Shown: positions 1 through 12,100 of the stretch, one piece after another
Layout of the letters: each line of letters starts with the position of its first letter
Numbering within the stretch: the first letter of the stretch is position 1
Assembly: GCA_028554795.2 (NCBI GenBank)
Contig: CM068826.1
Location: forward strand, 101,124,346-101,188,345
Reading direction: 5' to 3'
DNA length: 64,000 nt
Source: Sinohyriopsis cumingii
Taxonomy: Eukaryota > Mollusca > Bivalvia > Unionida > Unionidae
Translations under genes and position numbers: made by a program
Notes under the pieces: model-generated
The model's input: the letters and a program-made list of their open reading frames with translations, nothing else
Databases searched by the model: none
Told to the model about the DNA's origin: nothing

Positions 1-1144
<1,144 letters not shown>

Positions 1145-1639
1145 ATGTGTTCTTACGCATGTAGAAAAGGGGTTCAATTTCTTGTCAGAAAGACTATGGA
1201 TGGAAACACAGGGTTCTGTATTATTAAAGTTTTTGATGAGATTGTAAAATTAAATGTGGATAAACCAGTCTACCCCTTACGACATCGACTGAAGATAGAG
1301 AAAGAAAAAAGATAGAATTTCTAGGTCAGTTGTGCAAATATTACAGTGCAAGTAATTGTGTACATAATTAAAATAGTGACCAAAGTTATGTTTGACGCAA
1401 TGACCTACTAAAATGTAGAGAGAACGAAAAGGCTGAAAGGATACCATTTATCCTGACCTACCATCCAGACAACCCCAGGGTTTTAAAGATTAATCGCTTC
1501 TCCTAAAGTACAATAATTATTGTATTCATCAACAGCGTGTAACAATGCCAGAAGAAAAAGATACAATTTTCAAATTCACAAAGCACATACAAAAGTTTAT
1601 GATTCATTTCACAATTATGCATGATTTTTAGTCCATTCA

Positions 1640-3735
1640 GGAGTTAATTCCAGAAGAAATTAATACTGGTGGGTCGCGAATAACTGCATACCCATAAGCA
1701 CATTCCGGTATCAGTTGCTTATAAAGTTAGCCCTGCATTATCAGAACCTGTTAAATTATATCAACGTACAAGTAAAGATGAACAACCAACTGTTTCGCTG
1801 TTAAAAAAAAATCTTTTCATGGAAGCAGATAAAATATTTAGACGACTTTCAAATCCAGTCCCGATGAATCCATTGACCACTGGAATTTATGAATTCTTCC
1901 TTGGACTCACTGGTGAAAAACTGTAAGGATTTTACATCACTGACGAGGCATTTAGGTGAGCGAGCTGAATTAATGAAACAGAAAGGCATCTTTCCATATG
2001 ATTATCTAGATAGTTTCGAGCGCCTTAATGAAACATCACTACCAAGCCATAAGAAACTTTACTCATCTCTGTCGGTTGAATATATAACCGATGAGGAATA
2101 TGGTCACGCTAATAGTGTCTGGAACATATTCAATTGTAGGACTATTGGTGATTACCTAGATTTATGTTTGATTCAGGACGTATTATTGTTCGATGATGTA
2201 TTTCAGAGTTTTCGCAAAACAAGTATAACCATATATAAATTAGATCCTTGCTTGTATTTCTCATCACCAGGTTTCACTTAGGATGCATTATTTAAGCTAA
2301 CTAAAGCGGATTTGGGACTGATATCTGATGCTGACATATATTATTTTATTGAGAAAGGAATAAGAGGTGGAGTTTGCGTCGTGACAAAAAAAAACATCCT
2401 GTGCTAATAATAAATATTTACATGATTACGATTCCACGAAGCCGACTAAGTATATTTTGTATTTCGATAAATACAATCTCTATGATTGGGCTATGTCAGA
2501 AGGAATGCCAACTGTTTGTATTGGATAGGTATCTGTAAGCAATTTTCTAACAATTACAAAAGATGTAACTGTAGATCTTTCCAACTCAGATTTGACTTAT
2601 TTTGTTGAAGTTGATGCAGAGTATCCTGATTCGTTACGTGAGTTACATAATGGCTATCCTTTCATGGATGAAAAAATGATAAACCTGATTCCCTGTTATC
2701 AAAAGAACAGTTATCACACCGCCGACGAAAACCGTGTTCAGTAGAAAAATTAGTACCGAATTTGTTAAGTAAAAGAAATTATATTTGCCGTTACAGTTTG
2801 CTCAAACAAGCAGTTGACAATGGTTTGATTATCACATAAAATCATCGAATCTTAAAATTAAAACAATCGCGTTGGATGGCTGATTATATTAAATGTAATA
2901 TTGATACTCGGACTGTGGCTAAAACAGATTTTGAAAATGACTTTTTCGAGCTGATGAACAATTCAGTATTTGGAAAAACGATGGAAAATATTCGTAACAA
3001 AGTTGATATTGAAATAGTTAATAATAAAAAACGATGCAATAAATTAGTTGCCTCATAAAAGTTCTCTAGAGAGACATATCAGTAAAAATCTTGTTATGGT
3101 TAAAAAAACATAAAACGAATTTAGCTGTCAACAAGCCTATATATGTCGATGCATCTGTATTAGAAATCTCAAAGTGGTTGATGTATGACTTTCACTATAG
3201 ATTTGTAAACAATAAATGGTCAAATGTGATATTGTTGTTCACGGACACTGATTCTCTTGCGTATGAGATTGATGGAGCTGATTGTGTTAATGATGATTTA
3301 TATCAGGATATTTATAACAACAGAGAGGAATTTGATTTATCACTGTTGGAAAAGATACTGGATTTCATGAACCGACCAAAAAAATGGTAATTGGTAAGAT
3401 GAAAGACGAATTCTGTTTCGAACCGATTATCGAATTTGTTGGACTATGTAGCAAGATGTATTCAGTGTTATCTTTAAACACAAAGAACAGCATGATGAAA
3501 GCAAAAGGTGCTAAAACAAAGTTGTTGTTAAAAGAAATTGTACTCATGAATTATTCCGTCAAATATTATTTGGTGAAGAAAGCAATCATATTGCTGAGAT
3601 GTCAACAATAAGATCATCCCGTCATCAAATTCAAACAGATAAAATTTATAAGCAATGATTGACTAATTTTGATGATAAAAGATTCTGCATTGATGGTGCA
3701 AACACACTCGCATAAGGTCACTATAAATCACATTT
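1640..3735 (+). pseudogene. POLB: Element A: decayed protein-primed DNA polymerase B of a Polinton/adintovirus-like element
   Basis: Scattered frames keep landmark family-B polymerase segments in the right order. They include a block beginning KGIFPYDYLDSFERLNET, the exonuclease III neighbourhood with YLDLCLIQDVLLFDDVF, the following SPGFT block, a fingers-region stretch with NNSVFGKTMENIRNK, the palm motif C as FTDTDSLAYEID, and a tail reading NFDDKRFCIDGANTLA. This polymerase type is carried by Polintons and adintoviruses. It lies outside the terminal repeats of element B and is a different subtype from B's own polymerase, so it is treated as a separate older element. No other gene or terminal repeat of A is visible. 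It is a fossil with many breaks. Confidence 0.85.
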
Positions 3736-4912
3736 GTAGATGTATTTTTAGTTTGTTTAGTAGAAAGCTAAAAGTGGCTTTATCGAGCTATTTTCTGTAT
3801 GAATTAAGCAATCATTTTTATTGTGAGTGTATAATAAAAGAAGTTGTCTCTAGATGTGTTTTCACATGGAACTGATATTATTGTAGCCAAAACATTTTAG
3901 CGTGGTGGCCTGACAACTTTAGAGTCAACACAGAAAGGTTTTCAGGACGAAATAAAGCTTATTTGATGGAAACATATGGAACTCTGCTTATAACCCCCTT
4001 TTCATACTTGTCCTGCTTCAGTTAACTGTACCAATTATGGTCATCCTAAATCCAATAATACTATCAAAGCAGTAATTGTTTTTAACTATCATAAAGTACT
4101 ATTTCACATTATAGTTTCAAATCAATTCTTAAAACAAAAATGGACATTAGCAACCTACATTTCTTTCTTTTGTGACTGAAATAAAATGGATTGCATATTT
4201 TATGTAATAGTGTTAAATAACTTGACGAAATTAACATTAGTATTATATATCTCAAGCCATAAAGCCATAGCATTAGTAAATGTTTTAGAGTCAGCGTTCG
4301 TGTTAGAATTCATTAATTTGAGCATCATGTTATATTTGTGCTCGTTTTTGAGGTTGTGACCCCCTCCCTAAAAAAAGGACTAAAATACTGGTTTATATAA
4401 TGAATGTAAAGGTTTCATTTGTGGTTATGTGTCAGAGATAGATCGTAGTCTACGTACTTATGCATAACAGATGTGTAGTAGTCTACAGGGAGATATATAT
4501 ACTTATGTATGTATTAGGTGCAATATATGTTTTAGTCTTCGAGAAGCTGTATATCATTCTACTTGACTTAAAGAGTGTTCAAGGTTTCAAACGGTGTATC
4601 TGATCAAAAAGCAACTTGCTTGTCGGAAATATAGGTCACTGTTGTTTAACCGAGAAAGCTACAACAGTTACTTTCAATCATAATTTAAAAGGTTTGATAG
4701 CAAATGGTAGAATTTGTCATTGCTTCTGATATTATACATTGCATAAGAGAAAGCAATCATCTGTGAAGATTCTGGTTAACAAAATGTTTGAACTCTCTTT
4801 TTCTGAAAAGCTAATTTCACATTCAGTCGATGTTTTCTCTCTAGGATCCTCGTTGACCTGAATAGCTTACAAAACTTTCTAGACGTTATTGAAACAATAA
4901 ACATCCCAAGTA
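3736..4912. other. Non-coding spacer between elements A and B
   Basis: AT-rich sequence without a recognisable gene. It may include eroded flank of element A or host DNA. No inverted repeat matching the ends of element B extends into it. Confidence 0.5.
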
Positions 4913-4917
4913 GCTGC

Positions 4918-5174
4918 AGAGAGGGTGAACAGACCTTTTGCTAGAACTTTATTTTTGTAAAAATAAAGATTCCTACTAAAACGAATAAAGTAAGGTCAAT
5001 AACGCCAAACCAAAGCCTCTAACTTTAGTGAGAGTTTCTCTGATTGGGTTAGTTTGTTTGTTACTTTTTTGTCGTTAGTGTTTTTCTAAATTTGTATGTG
5101 TTTTCGTTTACCGTGGGACGTTTCATTGAGGTCGCACCTTCTCTGCTGCTATAATTAAATCATTATTATATCAA
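4918..5174 (+). repeat. Left terminal inverted repeat of element B
   Basis: Its reverse complement matches 39663-39929 throughout. The match includes the tip AGAGAGGGTG, a middle shared with 41825-42021, and an inner tail ending AATCATTATTATATCAA just before the first open frame. The inner part carries a second, inverted copy of the tip motif (CTTCTCTGCTGC near 5140), so the repeat itself has mirror-image ends. Confidence 0.88.
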
Positions 5175-5176
5175 TA

Positions 5177-5922
5177 ATGGCACCTGTTGCTGAATCTTAT
5201 ACAGCTAGATTAGCTAGAGAAAGATTAGAAGCGATCAAAAGGTTTTTGCCTGTTCGTGATTCCTTTAGACAAAAACTGCAAGAACGCCAAGAAGCACAAG
5301 TTGAATTTGCAGAGGGTACAGAACAATTGTTTAAACATGTCACAAAGGCTACCAAAGATCTTCTTCCCACATTGGAGTGAACCGCTAAAGCAACTGGGAA
5401 AATAGCAGAAAGAACTAAGAAAACAAAAATATTCTACAAGACCTTGCAGCTGAAATAGATATAGCTCAGCCACAGTTACAAGCAGAAATACAACAAGTAC
5501 TTGATAGTGTTGACAAAGTCTATGAGGAGGTCGGCGATGTAAGGGATCTTGTGCCACACCCAAAACTAAAACCAAAACCAACAGCCCGATTTACCGAAGA
5601 AGGTCGTAGACTACTTCAAGAGAGAACTATAGCGGTTGTCGCTACAGGATATCGAGATCGTGATAAATTATTAGATCGAACTACCGCCAGTGTTTCTGAA
5701 AAGAATTGGGTTCCTTTTGTATTTCGAAAGTATCGTGGTATACCTGGAATCACTGGTAAATGTAAGGATGAATTTTCAAGTTTTGAGAAACACGTCGAAG
5801 AGGCTAGAATAGTACCAGTACCTGGAGATATATTATCGCCAGGAAAATCACTATTCAGCCCAGCTCGTATTGAGGAAGAAGAAGAATGTTACGATGTATC
5901 TGTAGAAGTGGTTTTCCTTTGA
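5177..5922 (+). pseudogene. Element B: unidentified protein remnant
   Basis: Open stretches start immediately inside the left terminal repeat, with a good ATG at 5177. The first part is helical and charged (RLARERLEAIKRFLPVRDSF), suggesting a coiled coil. A later part contains TARFTEEGRRLLQERT and an acidic tail. I do not recognise the family. Its position just inside the terminus and next to pX-like remains suggests a virion-associated or accessory protein, which is inference only. It belongs to a fossil element. Confidence 0.45.
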
Positions 5923-6179
5923 CTGCACCAGGATGAAGTGGATTAGGAACTTGACCTGACAGTCTTCCCGCTGATGTTGTTCGCTTAGAAATTCTGATCG
6001 GAGGAAAACGTGCAGGAAATAATTCTCCAGAAATTATTAATGAAACATCTGATATTTGTCAAAGATTATTCACAGGCGGTGTTATGGATCAAGACATTTA
6101 TCATTCTCTCATTAATAAAATCACTGATGCTTATCACAGTGACTGAAAAACAACTAATTATTCAACGTGTAATTAAAAA

Positions 6180-6640
6180 ATGATTATACACAATTCTCAT
6201 CGTAGACGGATTATGGTTAGGGTAGTAAATTCACGATTACCAACTTACATAATAATTTACGGAGATGGATTTGGTGATTTTATTCAAGGTTTATATAGGA
6301 GAATGGCTCCAAAAGCAATGCTGATTGCAAAACAAATAGGAACGAAAGTTATTGACGTTATTCGAGATAAAGCATTACGTTCTGTTGGTAATCTTGCTGG
6401 AAAAACATTTTCATCAATAAAAGCAAGATTAGTTCGATTATAACGAAGGAAACCACAACCAGTACAATTACCCAGCACTGAAGTTATGCCTGCAAATATG
6501 ACTAAAATAATGACTCAAGCTGTAGATAAAAAAAGACTAACAGAGTTGGCTAATATACCCCAGTCAGAAAAAGAGAAAAAAGTAACAGGAAGTTTAATAG
6601 CAGGAAGCGGTCTTTGTTTTAGACGATAATAATTAGTTAA
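6180..6640 (+). pseudogene. Element B: pX/pVI-like minor capsid or core protein remnant
   Basis: A short basic protein contains YGDGFGDFIQGLYRRMAP followed by a helical, lysine-rich segment. This resembles the pX-like proteins of Polintons, and the protein at 24458-24874 in element C has the comparable HGLGDMLKSAFRSVAP. In adenoviruses and Polintons such proteins are thought to be small virion proteins that bind DNA or disrupt membranes. Part of a decayed element. Confidence 0.6.
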
Positions 6641-7029
6641 ATGAAATTTCTTGGACGTGATCAAAATGTAGATACTGGTTTGCAAATGTCTCAGCATTAT
6701 ATCCGATTTATTACTTTCCATTGTAACATCTTGATTTATCTAAGCAATCTGTTGTTGATATTCATTTTCGAGCTCGTGTAAACCCCCTTAATACTAATTA
6801 CAGAGTAATTGCAGTTATACTCAGCGACAAAGCAATGTTACTTGAAGGTACTAGTGGATGAATGAGAGCTGTTGATGCTCCAGTAGAAAACATGTAATTA
6901 AATCACTCATGATATTTATATATGTCGTATCATCATGTTAACGTTACTCTGACTCCTGGTCGAACTAAAAGACTTCAATCAAATTTAGCAAAGAAATTTG
7001 GATTAAAAATATCATTAAAAAAGATCAAA

Positions 7030-7312
7030 TAAAGGCGGGCAAAATAAACTATATCTGACTGTTCGTCAACTTAAACATTTCAATGACGCTAAACAATCAA
7101 AAACATGCGTAAGACTCAATCTTTCTGTTGGTGCGGTTAAAAACTTGATTAAAACAGGTGGTATATTTCCACTTTTTGAAGCTTTACCAGCGTTAATAGC
7201 TGCTGCAGCTCCAAACATTGCAAAAACAGTTGCACTTGGTGTTACAAGTGGTGTTGCTGGACATGCTGGTAAGAAGCTAACTGAAGAAATAACCGGATGG
7301 AAAATAAAATAG
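7030..7312 (+). pseudogene. Element B: small hydrophobic-tailed PX-type protein remnant
   Basis: The frame reads through LTVRQLKHFNDAKQSK, then IKTGGIFPLFEALPALIAAAAP and a Gly/Ala-rich helix. Element C has an equivalent at 20871-21257, where a charged head leads to a GGIFPLLLGPIL segment. The Gly-Gly-hydrophobic tail resembles the membrane-active or precursor peptides that adenoviral-type proteases cut. Function is by family analogy only. Confidence 0.55.
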
Positions 7313-7394
7313 GGGAGGGGTCTAAGAATACCAGGAACCACTTATCGATGCGAAAAAGTCTGAGACTTCCAGAAACAATTCGTTAATCCGTCCA

Positions 7395-7740
7395 ATGTCA
7401 AATTTTGATTTACTTGATCCTGCTAAAAAATTAAATATAAAAGATTTCAGAGTTGTTTTATGCGTGATCAATTACCAAAACAGCCAAACAATGTTGAAAC
7501 AGGAATTATTGATCTTGATAATAGTTCTGATCCTGGTACTCATTGGGCTGCATACGCATTTGATCCACGCGGTTATATTTATTTTGATTCATATGGGCTT
7601 CCTCCGCCAATAGAATTTTTAATATACGCCAAGATTATTCCATTTTGGCATTCATCGTTGCCAACACAAACACTAACTGATCCGCCAATATGCACGATTA
7701 TACAAGTAGTCACTAATCGTGTTAAACAGATTTTAAAGTA
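7395..7740 (+). pseudogene. PRO: Element B: adenain-type cysteine protease remnant
   Basis: The segment DPGTHWAAYAFDPRGYIYFD followed by SYGLPPP matches the His and Asp/Glu region of adenoviral-type (C5) maturation proteases. The intact relative in element C has GTHWVAVY and EYFDSYGLPP at the same spacing. These enzymes trim capsid precursor proteins. Only the front half is clear in this fossil. Confidence 0.8.
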
Positions 7741-7799
7741 TAAAGGTTGATATTTACGGAAGATCTTCTTCTATCAAAGACAAGAAAAAAAAGATGATA

Positions 7800-8003
7800 T
7801 TGATTTGTTAAAAGATGAACTTGCCAATATTATGAACCTCTCTGGAGTTGACATAGATGGAGTTGTTATTTTTCAGGATATATACAGTGTTTTAAAGACG
7901 AATAATACCAAATGGAATGACATAGTTCGCAGAGTTCTCGGTGATATTACGGATAACATTCCAGTATTTACCAATAATCAGATTATTAGTCAATTTCATT
8001 AAA
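7800..8003 (+). pseudogene. Element B: unidentified fragment
   Basis: A 65-codon frame (DELANIMNLSGVDIDGVVIF and onward) with ordinary composition follows the protease remnant. I do not recognise it. It may be a tail of the protease region or a separate small gene. Confidence 0.3.
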
Positions 8004-8065
8004 TTGATGGGTATATTACATATAAATGTTTCAGATTATTAGTCAATTTCATTAAATTGATGGGG
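7978..8065 (+). repeat. Short tandem duplication
   Basis: A segment of about 33 bp beginning AGATTATTAGTCAATTTCAT occurs at about 7979 and again at about 8033, roughly 54 bp apart, with nearly no difference. Confidence 0.8.
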
Positions 8066-8194
8066 TAAATATTACTAAAATAATGAAAATATCATCAAGA
8101 GCAGAAGAAGAAAAAAATAATTACATAATAATCCATGATTGTCAAAACAAATGTATTATAACATATTTGTTTTCTCGGGTAGAATAAAAGTCTG

Positions 8195-9814
<1,620 letters not shown>

Positions 9815-10188
9815 AGTAGTGAATAGGGTCACTTTAGCCTCAATGGGAATTAGCATTACAGACCCCCCTTGGGTCGTTTTAGCCTCAATGGAAATTTAAC
9901 ATGGAGAAAAATCGTGGGTCGTTTTAGCCTCAAGGGGAATTTAACATGGGAAATAGTCTTGGGTCACTTTAGCCTCAAGGGGAATTGAACATGAAGAAAA
10001 ACCCTGGGTCACTTTAGCCTCAAGGGGAATTGAACATGGGGGAATAAAGTGTGGGTCTATTTAGGGACAAGGGGGAATTGAACATGGGACTTTTTTTTTT
10101 TTAAATTTTTTTAAAAAAGGGGTAGGCAATTGAAAAGTCATTCTCTTTTCGAGAAATATGGGTGGCCCTGAAAAGGGCCTTTGGGTTT
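9815..10188 (+). repeat. Left terminal inverted repeat of element C
   Basis: It mirrors 29888-30267 almost base for base. The outer 280 bp or so consist of about six degenerate copies of a 40-50 bp unit built around CTTTAGCCTCAAGGGGAATT, followed by an A/T homopolymer tract. Its inner end holds a histone-like stem-loop that reads on the minus strand. Confidence 0.96.
10164..10179 (-). terminator. Histone-type 3' stem-loop no. 1 (inside left repeat)
   Basis: On the minus strand the sequence is GGCCCTTTTCAGGGCC followed by ACCCA. This is a 6-bp stem with a TTTC loop and the flank typical of replication-dependent histone mRNAs. A purine-rich GAAAAGAG stretch follows, in the place of a histone downstream element. 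It begins about 25 nt after the stop of the minus-strand gene at 10204-10434. Confidence 0.85.
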
Positions 10189-10203
10189 ATGTTAATGTAT
10201 CCA

Positions 10204-10434
10204 TTAACATAAAGGGCATCTGCGGCATCTTCTTGTCCTCAAGCTGCGTCTTACTCGAGGGCCATAAATCAGTGTCCTCTTGAGGCAACCTTGTCTTTCT
10301 ACATACACTCTTCGTATCCACAGACTGGTGTCTGACTTGTCGACAACGGTCCACTTGGACCGGACATACATGAGCATGTCCGTCCTAAACATCATGGAAG
10401 ACACAAGGGTGGATGATTCGACTGTGGTCCACAT
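10204..10434 (-). CDS. Small basic protein at the left end of element C (unknown function)
   Basis: This is a 76-residue arginine-rich protein ending RRSLRTRRCRRCPLC. It has no recognised domain; the basic, Cys-containing tail could bind nucleic acid. Coding is supported by context. A TATA box (TATAAATA on the minus strand, 10479-10486) lies about 45 bp before the ATG. A perfect histone-type stem-loop begins about 25 nt after the stop, the spacing seen in histone mRNAs. It faces away from the gene starting at 10654, so the two share one bidirectional control region. It lies just inside the terminal repeat. Similarity to any known protein was not recognised, so that it is expressed is inference. 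Confidence 0.55.
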   Translation of the reverse strand: MWTTVESSTLVSSMMFRTDMLMYVRSKWTVVDKSDTSLWIRRVYVERQGCLKRTLIYGPRVRRSLRTRRCRRCPLC

Positions 10435-10478
10435 CTTGAAGCGACGAGAACAGGTGAATCAATGCAGTGAACTGCGCT

Positions 10479-10486
10479 TATTTATA
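10479..10486 (-). promoter_or_regulatory. TATA box for the left-end minus-strand gene
   Basis: TATAAATA on the minus strand, about 45 bp upstream of the ATG at 10434. Confidence 0.65.
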
Positions 10487-10519
10487 GGTAGAGGAAGGAT
10501 TGAAACGGATTGAGTTCAT

Positions 10520-10606
10520 TCACCAATCCGAACACGCGTTACAAAATTCAGTCAGCTCGCATCCAATCCGAAGAGAGCAGTCTGTGACGTCACGTGGTCT
10601 ATATAG
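10520..10606 (+). promoter_or_regulatory. Bidirectional control region with CCAAT, CRE/E-box and TATA motifs
   Basis: Two CCAATCCG motifs (about 10523 and 10563) precede a perfect cyclic-AMP response palindrome TGACGTCA (10585-10592). That overlaps an E-box CACGTG (10591-10596), and TATATAG follows at 10600-10606. The ATG of the plus-strand gene is at 10654, giving normal TATA-to-start spacing. The same interval separates the divergent minus-strand gene. Confidence 0.65.
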
Positions 10607-10653
10607 ATTCGTTAGCGCTTGTGTGCAGTCAATCTATGCGACAGTGATTCAAC

Positions 10654-11227
10654 ATGACGGAAACTCAGAAAACGATCCATTGGGGTGCACCAGCAGGGGA
10701 GACTGCCCAAGGGAACCCGGACTTACTTTCAGAAGAGGTGAATTGGGATTTTGTGGATTTTCTTACCTCGCAAGAATTTGTTCCGGAACCTTCGTTACCT
10801 TCTTCATTACCGCAAGTGGAGAATTTTAGACAGAGACAGAAAGAAAGAATTGGAGAAATTTATACAACGACAAAAGGAAGCGGAACAAGCTTTTCTCCTA
10901 CAGCAGCAGCAAGAAGAAGAGGTAAGAAAAAAACAACAGCAACAACAGCAAGAAGAAGTATCAGCAAAGAAACAAGAGGGTGAAAATCAAACGGTCACGG
11001 TACTGTTGGACATTTTAGCGGAGTTAAGAAGTCTGAAACAAATGTATCAGACTTCTTTATTACGACCGAAGAGAATAAGACCTTCCCGAGCTAAACACGT
11101 TAACCCTGTGACTAAGCCTGTCGTACCACCCTTAGTGATTTCAACCCAATCATCATCAACATTACGCAGTCCAGAAGTAGGCCTTGGCCGTGGCAAAGGC
11201 TTAAGGCAGTTAAAGTTGATTGCTTAA
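10654..11227 (+). pseudogene. Glutamine-rich coiled-coil protein gene of element C (broken)
   Basis: The region encodes an acidic front (GNPDLLSEEVNWDFVDFL), then a long Lys/Glu/Gln-rich coiled coil with poly-Gln runs. A leucine-containing helix (TVLLDILAELRSLKQMYQ) and a basic, proline-rich tail follow. The family is not recognised; the layout suggests an oligomerising protein. It has its own TATA box and ends 22 nt before a perfect histone-type stem-loop. It is the second of five terminal genes with that signal. It converges on the zinc-knuckle gene at 11520-11966. It is among the broken genes counted for the element. Confidence 0.6.
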
Positions 11228-11249
11228 ACTCACCCCTACACCAAAAAAA

Positions 11250-11265
11250 GGCCCTTTTCAGGGCC
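11250..11265 (+). terminator. Histone-type 3' stem-loop no. 2
   Basis: GGCCCTTTTCAGGGCC followed by ACCCA, preceded by an A-run and followed by a CGAAAAGAGAT purine stretch. It lies 22 nt after the preceding stop. It is identical in the stem to copies 1 and 5. Confidence 0.85.
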
Positions 11266-11429
11266 ACCCACATTTCTCGAAAAGAGATAGCCTTTCAATT
11301 TGCCAATAACTCAAAAAAAATAATAAACAGCCCATTTTACCCCATATAGTACGTGTCTGTGTATGAGTGCGTGAGTGTACGTTCTTATTTTAAAATCAAA
11401 ACTCAAAGACACTTACCTTATATAATTAA

Positions 11430-11435
11430 TTTATT
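11430..11435 (-). terminator. Poly(A) signal for the zinc-knuckle gene
   Basis: AATAAA on the minus strand about 85 nt past the stop of the 11520-11966 gene. This gene therefore seems to use ordinary polyadenylation, unlike its convergent neighbour. Confidence 0.55.
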
Positions 11436-11519
11436 CTTTTATCCATTGTTACAATCCAATTCACAATTCACATCATAACACTTTAAAAAAAAGTTCATTG
11501 ACTTCTTCTTCCTCCTTAT

Positions 11520-11966
11520 TTAGTCTCTCTGTTTTTTAAATTTCTTCACCGTCACAGGCTTTTCCTCTTCTTCCTCCTCACTTTCTTCCCTTCTTCTTTT
11601 CTTCTCCTGTTTCTTTTTCTTCACCTGTCTGTTTTCTTCCTCTGAAAAATCCCTCTCTTCTTCTGAAGAATTCCTCTTTTCTTCTGACTCCTCTTGTTTC
11701 TTTTTTGGGCAATCTGGAGACCAATGTCCTTTTTCTTTACAATAATAACAGGTATCTTGACTTTTGTCTTTTTTAGCCCCTTTTTTTCTTTTTTGACGGT
11801 CTGGACACTCTGAAGACCAATGCCCTTTCTTCTGACAGATATAGCAAGTATCTTGACTTTTATCTCGAAAGGAAGGAGAGTAGTCCGTGGGCTGGTCTGA
11901 AGAGAATTTTCTAATGACCCCTCGCAAAGCTCTGATGAAACGTTCGATTTGGCTAGTCTCTTCCAT
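11520..11966 (-). CDS. Two-zinc-knuckle (CCHC) nucleic-acid-binding protein of element C
   Basis: A 148-residue protein has two CCHC knuckles, CYICQKKGHWSSEC and CYYCKEKGHWSPDC, separated by a basic linker. An alternating acidic/basic low-complexity tail ends KKFKKQRD. Such knuckles bind single-stranded nucleic acid in retroviral Gag and in CNBP-like proteins. They are not part of the Polinton core set. The start at 11966 (MEETSQIERF) is preferred over the upstream ATG at 12014, because the TATA box at 12021-12029 would place the transcription start near 11995. It is divergent from PolB, with the two TATA boxes only 17 bp apart. It may chaperone or package DNA or RNA; this is inference. Confidence 0.75.
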   Translation of the reverse strand: MEETSQIERFIRALRGVIRKFSSDQPTDYSPSFRDKSQDTCYICQKKGHWSSECPDRQKRKKGAKKDKSQDTCYYCKEKGHWSPDCPKKKQEESEEKRNSSEEERDFSEEENRQVKKKKQEKKRRREESEEEEEEKPVTVKKFKKQRD

Positions 11967-12020
11967 CGTTGTGCTCGGCTTGAGAGTGAAATGAATAGTG
12001 AAAGGACAAGACACACACCC

Positions 12021-12053
12021 TTTTATATACGCTGGTCTGCCATGACTATAAAT
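12021..12053. promoter_or_regulatory. Divergent TATA pair for the zinc-knuckle and PolB genes
   Basis: GTATATAAAA on the minus strand (12021-12030) serves the zinc-knuckle gene. TATAAAT on the plus strand (12047-12053) lies 48-54 bp before the PolB ATG. They form a compact back-to-back promoter. Confidence 0.65.
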
Positions 12054-12100
12054 TAGTCTATGGTGTTTAAACTTGAGTCATTTGACGTTTTGCACTCAAG

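Noticed and set aside
1640-3735. Assigning the left PolB remnant to element B
   Set aside because: It lies outside B's terminal repeat and belongs to a different polymerase subtype from B's own polymerase at 34430-36640.
9840-10190. CRISPR-like array in the terminal repeat
   Set aside because: Unit spacing is irregular, the spacers are themselves similar, the host is eukaryotic, and the units form part of a transposon terminus.
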